Shown in pieces: positions 59,792 to 64,000 of a stretch of DNA of 64,000 bases. The notes below the pieces were generated by a model. The model saw only the letters and a program-made list of their open reading frames with translations, did not search any database and had not been told where the DNA came from. Source of the stretch: Flavobacteriales bacterium (lineage in GTDB: Bacteria > Bacteroidota > Bacteroidia > Flavobacteriales_F > PHOS-HE28); assembly GCA_016710685.1 (NCBI GenBank), contig JADJVC010000010.1, positions 1 to 64,000 of the forward strand, written 5' to 3'. Both the position numbers and the translations under genes were made by a program. Position 1 is the stretch's first letter. Every line of letters begins with the position of its first letter.

Positions 59792-59879
59792 GTTGCCGGT
59801 GATTCTGGCAGCAAGTGAATACATTCCCACACTTTAGCAAAGGACTTCCGAGGCTACGGTAAGGGACCGAGTGAACGGT

Positions 59880-61634
59880 TCACCGGTGCACCACCACCCT
59901 TGCCGCTGGGCGCTTGTCCCTTCCACGCGCACCATCACCATGTACAGACCCTTCTTTCCATTCGGCGGAAAGGTCCAGCGGTTGTTGTTCCGCCAAATGG
60001 CCTACCTGTTCGGCCAACACCTGTTCGCCAGTGGCGCTGAAAACCTGTAACACGCCTCGTCGTCCGATGGCGTTCGCATCGAGCGCAAGTGTTGAACGGT
60101 CCGATGCCGGGTTGGGCCATAGCGCTACTGTGTTGCCTGTCAAGGTCTCCTCGATGCCGGTGGCCTCTCCCGGGACCAACTTGACGAGGAACGCATCGTT
60201 GCCTCCTGCGCTGATCATGCTGAACTCGCCATTTCCGGGATCCATGTCTGCGGTATCCGCAAACCATCCTGATACATAGAGTGCGCCCGTTGCGCTCATC
60301 TCAATAGCATAGGCCCTGTCATCACTGGAGCCACCCATGGAGGTCGCCCGGATGGGACCACCATCCGCATCCAAGCTCCAGATGAACATGTCGTCACCAC
60401 CTGTGGAAGTCAGAACCAGATCTCCGATGCCGGGGTCGAAGATGGCCGTGTTCCGATAGATGCCGCACACATGCGCATTCCCTTCCGCATCCGTGGTGAT
60501 ACCGTATCCTTCATCGTCACCGCTACCCCCGGCGGACTTTGCCCAGAGCAGTGCGCCAGCGCCCGTGAACTTGGCTAAATAAATGTCTTGACCGCCGGAA
60601 GAGGTGAGTTCCGTTACGCCGGCCCCTGGATCGAAGTCGATGGTGCCCGCATAGCGCCCGGTGGCGAACAGGTTGCCGTCGCTGTCGAGCGCGATCTTCC
60701 TTCCGTAGCCACCGTCGAAGTGGTAGGTGGTTGTGGTCACCGGGATCTGCGTGGCCCAGATCAAAGCGCCCTCCGTATCCAACTTCAAGTAGAACACGTT
60801 CCACGTTCCCACCGACGTCATGTTGAACGTCCCGGGACCGGGGTCAAAATCAACCGTGCCGCGGAAATAGCCCGTGATAAAGCTGTTCCCTGCATCGTCC
60901 AGTACGATGGAATACCCGCGGCTCTCATCCGGTGCCGTGCCGAATGCAACCGCCCAGACGAAGTCGCCGTCCGTAGTGAGTTTCAGGACGAAGATGTCCT
61001 CGTGCCCGGCGGTCAAAAAGAACGTACCGGGGCCCGGATCGAAATCGCGCGGCCCACCTTGAAAATAGAAGCGGCCGGTAACGAGCACGTTGCCCGCTTG
61101 GTCCACATCGATGCCATATCCGGCATCCCACCAGGTCCCGCCGACAATGCCCTTGGCCCACACAAAGTCGCCGTTCGCATCGAGCTTAGCAATGTAGATG
61201 TCGTTCTGTCCCGTGCTGGCGGCCGTCATGTTGAACGTGCCCGGACCCGGGTCGAAGTCCGCCGTACCGGAAAAACCTCCCGTGATGTAGATGTTGCCTG
61301 CGTCGTCCACGGCGATACCGCTCGCCCCGTCGCTGTACGTCCCACCCATCGAACGGGCCCATACCAACGTGCCGTTCGTGTCATACTTGGCCACGTATAT
61401 GTCGTTGCTGCCTGCGGAACTCAGCTCGGCAACACCGGCACCTGGATCGAAGTCCACCGTACCGGTGAAATTTCCCGCAGAGTAAGCGTGTCCGGTCGCA
61501 TCCAAGGTGATCGCATAGCTCCGCTCCTCACCCGGCCCACTGAGCGGGAGGCCCCATGCAGGCGTTATTTCCTGGGCCATTAGGGCGCATGGGAGCAGCA
61601 GCAGGGAGACAAGGGTATGGGTGGAAGTAAGCAT
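59880..61634 (-). CDS. T9SS-sorted SBBP-repeat beta-propeller protein (local frame slip at the C-terminus)
   Basis: About 584 residues from MLTSTHTLVSLLLLPCALMA (signal). At least seven SBBP-type repeats carry FDPGxG and IYVAKYDTNG / FVWAKG blocks (for example DIYIAKLDANGDFVWAKG), forming a predicted beta-propeller. The C-terminal VALWPNPASDRSTLALDANA and DLSAEWKEG start a T9SS sorting domain. The next bases read SVHGDGARGRDKRP, but shifting one frame gives LYMVMVRVEGTSA, as in the paralogue at 56007 (LYLVMVRVEG). The frame then returns for ARVVVHR, so two compensating indels flank about 40 bases (59905-59955). The function is unknown. Confidence 0.8.
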   Translation of the reverse strand: MLTSTHTLVSLLLLPCALMAQEITPAWGLPLSGPGEERSYAITLDATGHAYSAGNFTGTVDFDPGAGVAELSSAGSNDIYVAKYDTNGTLVWARSMGGTYSDGASGIAVDDAGNIYITGGFSGTADFDPGPGTFNMTAASTGQNDIYIAKLDANGDFVWAKGIVGGTWWDAGYGIDVDQAGNVLVTGRFYFQGGPRDFDPGPGTFFLTAGHEDIFVLKLTTDGDFVWAVAFGTAPDESRGYSIVLDDAGNSFITGYFRGTVDFDPGPGTFNMTSVGTWNVFYLKLDTEGALIWATQIPVTTTTYHFDGGYGRKIALDSDGNLFATGRYAGTIDFDPGAGVTELTSSGGQDIYLAKFTGAGALLWAKSAGGSGDDEGYGITTDAEGNAHVCGIYRNTAIFDPGIGDLVLTSTGGDDMFIWSLDADGGPIRATSMGGSSDDRAYAIEMSATGALYVSGWFADTADMDPGNGEFSMISAGGNDAFLVKLVPGEATGIEETLTGNTVALWPNPASDRSTLALDANAIGRRGVLQVFSATGEQVLAEQVGHLAEQQPLDLSAEWKEGSVHGDGARGRDKRPAARVVVHR

Positions 61635-61741
61635 GGCAAGTTGTTTTGAGATGCCAAGTACACACATTTCCGGCCCGATGAAAAGCACATCCGAGGCAAC
61701 GGTTCGGGATCGAGTTAACGGTCAGCTCCCGACCAACCGGA

Positions 61742-62476
61742 CTATGAAGCACGCAACGCGTGCGTCACTTCCTCCAGTCGTCTCCGACTGATCTCCACGC
61801 GTGTGCCGTTGCGGAGCCGGACATGACCTTCCTCCACACCTTCCACATGCTTCCTGTTCACGAGTGAACTTTTGTGTACCCGCAGGAAACCATGAGGCGA
61901 GAGCATCTCATCGTAGTCCTTCAGCGTGCGCGCGGAAACGAAACGGCGGTCGTCGGCGAGATGCAGGGCGGTGTAGTTGTCATCGGCCTGGCACCACGCC
62001 ACTTCAGCAGGCGCAATGGCGTACGTGCGATCGCCATGGGTGAGCGTGAGCTTCATGGTGCGTTGATCGGGCTGCGCCAAGTTGTGCAGCAGCTGGGTCT
62101 GCACTTCGGCGTTGGGGGACCGCTTGGCGATGTGTCGATCGATGGCAGCGCGAAGTTCATCGCCGAGAACCGGCTTCATCAGGTAGTCCAATGCACTGAA
62201 CCGGATGGCTTGGATGGCGTGCTGACTGTTTCCCGTGATGAAGATCACATCGAAATCCCAAGTCCCAAGTTGCTTCAGCAGGTCGAATCCACTTCCTCCG
62301 GGCATTTGCACATCCAAGAAAAGCAGATCCGGTTTGTGTTCGGCGGTCAACGCCATTGCCTCGGTCACGGATGATCCTTCCGCCAGAATATTCACCTCCG
62401 GGGTTCTACGGTGCAACATGGTGCGCAGCACCTCACGTGCTTCCACCTCATCGTCCACGATCACCGCCCGCACCAT
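61742..62476 (-). CDS. LytTR-family response regulator
   Basis: 244 residues. The receiver domain has AVIVDDE at the start, the phosphorylation Asp in LLFLDVQMPGGSGFDLL (about residue 56) and KP in YLMKPV. The C-terminal LytTR DNA-binding domain contains GDRTYAIAPAEVAWCQADDNYT, LSPHGFLRVHKSSLVNRKHV and RRRLEEV. It is a transcriptional regulator of the AlgR/AgrA/LytR type. It follows the histidine kinase gene with a 22-base gap, forming a two-component pair. Confidence 0.93.
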   Translation of the reverse strand: MVRAVIVDDEVEAREVLRTMLHRRTPEVNILAEGSSVTEAMALTAEHKPDLLFLDVQMPGGSGFDLLKQLGTWDFDVIFITGNSQHAIQAIRFSALDYLMKPVLGDELRAAIDRHIAKRSPNAEVQTQLLHNLAQPDQRTMKLTLTHGDRTYAIAPAEVAWCQADDNYTALHLADDRRFVSARTLKDYDEMLSPHGFLRVHKSSLVNRKHVEGVEEGHVRLRNGTRVEISRRRLEEVTHALRAS

Positions 62477-62498
62477 GGGTCCAAGTTACCACGCACCG

Positions 62499-64000
62499 CT
62501 ACAGCGTCATGCTGACCCGCGTCCCGCTTGGTGTTCCGTGCTCGTCCTTCATGTCCTCCACGCGGAAGGTCCCGTCATTCTCAAGACGTTCGGTGATCAA
62601 TTGCAAACGTTCACCCGTGAGCTTCAACCCCAACGAACGCCTGCCGGGATCAGGGGTCTTTTCGGTCCGGCCAACTCCATTGTCTTCGACGGTACAGGTG
62701 ACCGCTCCGTCCGTTTCACCGAATCGAACACGTAATCGTTTCTCGCCTTTTTTCGGGGCAAGCCCATGCCATATTGCATTTTCCACGAAAGGTTGTACGA
62801 GCAAGGAGGGGATCAGTTGATCCTCATCGATCAGCGCTTGATCCGCTGTGATCGACCAAGTGAAATCATCGCCAAGCCGCAGTTGTTCCAGCTTCACGTA
62901 GTCCTGTAAAAAGGCGATCTCTTCTTCCAGCGTGATGCGATCACGCACGCTGTGTTCCAATACCGTACGGAGCAATCGCGCGAAGCCTTCGAGGTAATCG
63001 TGCGCACGTTCATGATCGCCTTTGAGGGAGAGCGCCCGGATCGCGTTCAAGCAATTGTGGATGAAGTGCGGATCCATTTGCGTACGCAACACCTTCATGC
63101 GCAACAGGGCATTGATCTCCTCGATGTGTGCCTGCTTGTGCTGTAGTGCGATGTTCAAGCTTTCAAGCACCCCGGCGTGCTTGCGTTTCTGCCGCAGGAG
63201 GCGCCACACCAGCGCAATACCGGCCAGGGCCAGCAAGGCCAGAAGCAAACTGCCATAGAGCTGCAGGTTGCGCAGGCGAAGGCGTTGCTCATGTTGGCGG
63301 TTCTCGGCATCCAACCGTTGGATCTCCTCTTTGCTAAGCCGTGTCTCGAATTTCTTCTCCAACGACAACATGTGCTCATCGTTCACTACGGTATTGAAAC
63401 TGTCCTTCAACACCTCCAATTGGCCCATCGCCAAATAGGCTTGGGCGGTATCGCCCAGCTCAGCATAGCTGTCAGCCAGGAATCCGGTATTCTCTACGGA
63501 TAGTCCTAGTTCTTTCGTGCCAACATTGTTCAGCGAATCGCTTCGTTGGAATTCCTTCACTGCATCCCGGTAACGCTCCATGGAGTAGAGCGCATAGCCC
63601 AACGCATTGTGGTATACGCTGCGCAGCCTTAGATCCGTTGACGGGATCTCAGTGCCCGCAGTGGCCAACTCTTTTAGGGCCTGATCGAATTTGCCTTCTT
63701 CGATAAGGATGTTCGCCATGTTCATGCGAAGACCCACGCGCTGCGGATCATCGCGGTGGATCAGTTCGACCGTTCGGTTGTAGAAAAAGCGGGCGGAATC
63801 GTAGCGGTGTTGGAGGTAGTGCGCGTTGCCGATATCATTGTAGAGGATCACCAAAGCCGCCGTGTCCCGTGTGGCCGTGGCCAGTTCGAACTGGACGGCC
63901 TGATGCTTTTTAGCGACATCAAATCGCGACATTTGAAAAGCCACCCTACCCAGCAAGTGTTCACTTCGGATCCATGTAAACGTGTCTGCAAGTGCCCGCG
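62499..64000 (-). CDS. TPR-containing LytS-type sensor histidine kinase (5' end beyond the window)
   Basis: The frame stays open to the right edge, so the N-terminus is missing. Tetratricopeptide repeats (YNDIGNAHYLQHRYDSARFF, NALGYALYSMERYRDAVKEF) lead to a single membrane helix (LYGSLLLALLALAGIALVW), then a coiled coil and the His_kinase domain (PF06580). The phospho-His box is RTQMDPHFIHNCLNAIR, and the ATPase part has LVQPFVENAIWHGLAP and VEDNGVGRT. The cognate regulator is the LytTR gene just downstream. Such kinases sense unknown signals through periplasmic TPRs. Confidence 0.93.
   Translation of the reverse strand, partial: RALADTFTWIRSEHLLGRVAFQMSRFDVAKKHQAVQFELATATRDTAALVILYNDIGNAHYLQHRYDSARFFYNRTVELIHRDDPQRVGLRMNMANILIEEGKFDQALKELATAGTEIPSTDLRLRSVYHNALGYALYSMERYRDAVKEFQRSDSLNNVGTKELGLSVENTGFLADSYAELGDTAQAYLAMGQLEVLKDSFNTVVNDEHMLSLEKKFETRLSKEEIQRLDAENRQHEQRLRLRNLQLYGSLLLALLALAGIALVWRLLRQKRKHAGVLESLNIALQHKQAHIEEINALLRMKVLRTQMDPHFIHNCLNAIRALSLKGDHERAHDYLEGFARLLRTVLEHSVRDRITLEEEIAFLQDYVKLEQLRLGDDFTWSITADQALIDEDQLIPSLLVQPFVENAIWHGLAPKKGEKRLRVRFGETDGAVTCTVEDNGVGRTEKTPDPGRRSLGLKLTGERLQLITERLENDGTFRVEDMKDEHGTPSGTRVSMTL

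Overview
The window reads as chromosome of a GC-rich member of the Bacteroidota, most likely a Flavobacteriales-type lineage. The evidence is three secreted proteins with C-terminal type IX secretion (T9SS) sorting domains, a TPR/LytS-type kinase with a LytTR regulator, the remains of a Reg_prop sensor, lipoproteins with short lipoboxes, a two-subunit 3-oxoacid CoA-transferase and a nuoJKLMN block. No tRNA, rRNA or CRISPR array was seen.

Layout. 1-2204: a propeller sensor gene broken in many places. 2451-7486: housekeeping genes (uvrC, lipB, a small antitoxin-like ORF, a serine beta-lactamase-like hydrolase, a PolB-like 3'-5' exonuclease). 7538-17799: surface-polysaccharide-type region with a tightly coupled three-gene operon (membrane-anchored protein, GH16-like lipoprotein, large GT-C-like membrane protein), two family 2 glycosyltransferases and two long membrane proteins. 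17832-25098: central metabolism (scoAB, nuoN-M-L-K-J). 25099-28363: dinD and a universal stress protein embedded in interspersed inverted repeats. 28364-31455: an unrecognised secreted protein and an astacin-like metalloprotease lipoprotein. 31770-47455: a defence island. 47535-55909: small secreted or membrane proteins, an intradiol-dioxygenase-like lipoprotein, an EEP-family protein, an atypical SDR, a T9SS protein and an agmatine-deiminase-like operon. 56007-61634: two large T9SS surface proteins. 61742-64000: LytTR regulator and TPR histidine kinase, running off the right edge.

The defence island is the most interesting part. A type I restriction-modification operon (hsdM ... hsdS ... hsdR) is interrupted twice. 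Between hsdM and hsdS sits an SMC/ABC-like ATPase plus HNH nuclease pair resembling Septu (PtuAB), with stop/start overlap into hsdS. Between hsdS and hsdR sits an McrBC module whose McrB is split by one in-frame TAA. Downstream are an ExoX-C-domain-like protein, a (frameshifted) PD-(D/E)xK-like protein and a PLD-like nuclease.

A caution applies to the whole annotation. Many conserved genes (uvrC, lipB, the beta-lactamase-like gene, the exonuclease, GT2, three membrane-protein sites, mcrC, hsdR, the SDR, T9SS proteins) carry single-base frameshifts, often in homopolymers and sometimes in compensating pairs. This fits uncorrected long-read indels better than true pseudogenisation. I give such genes one span each and name the break points.
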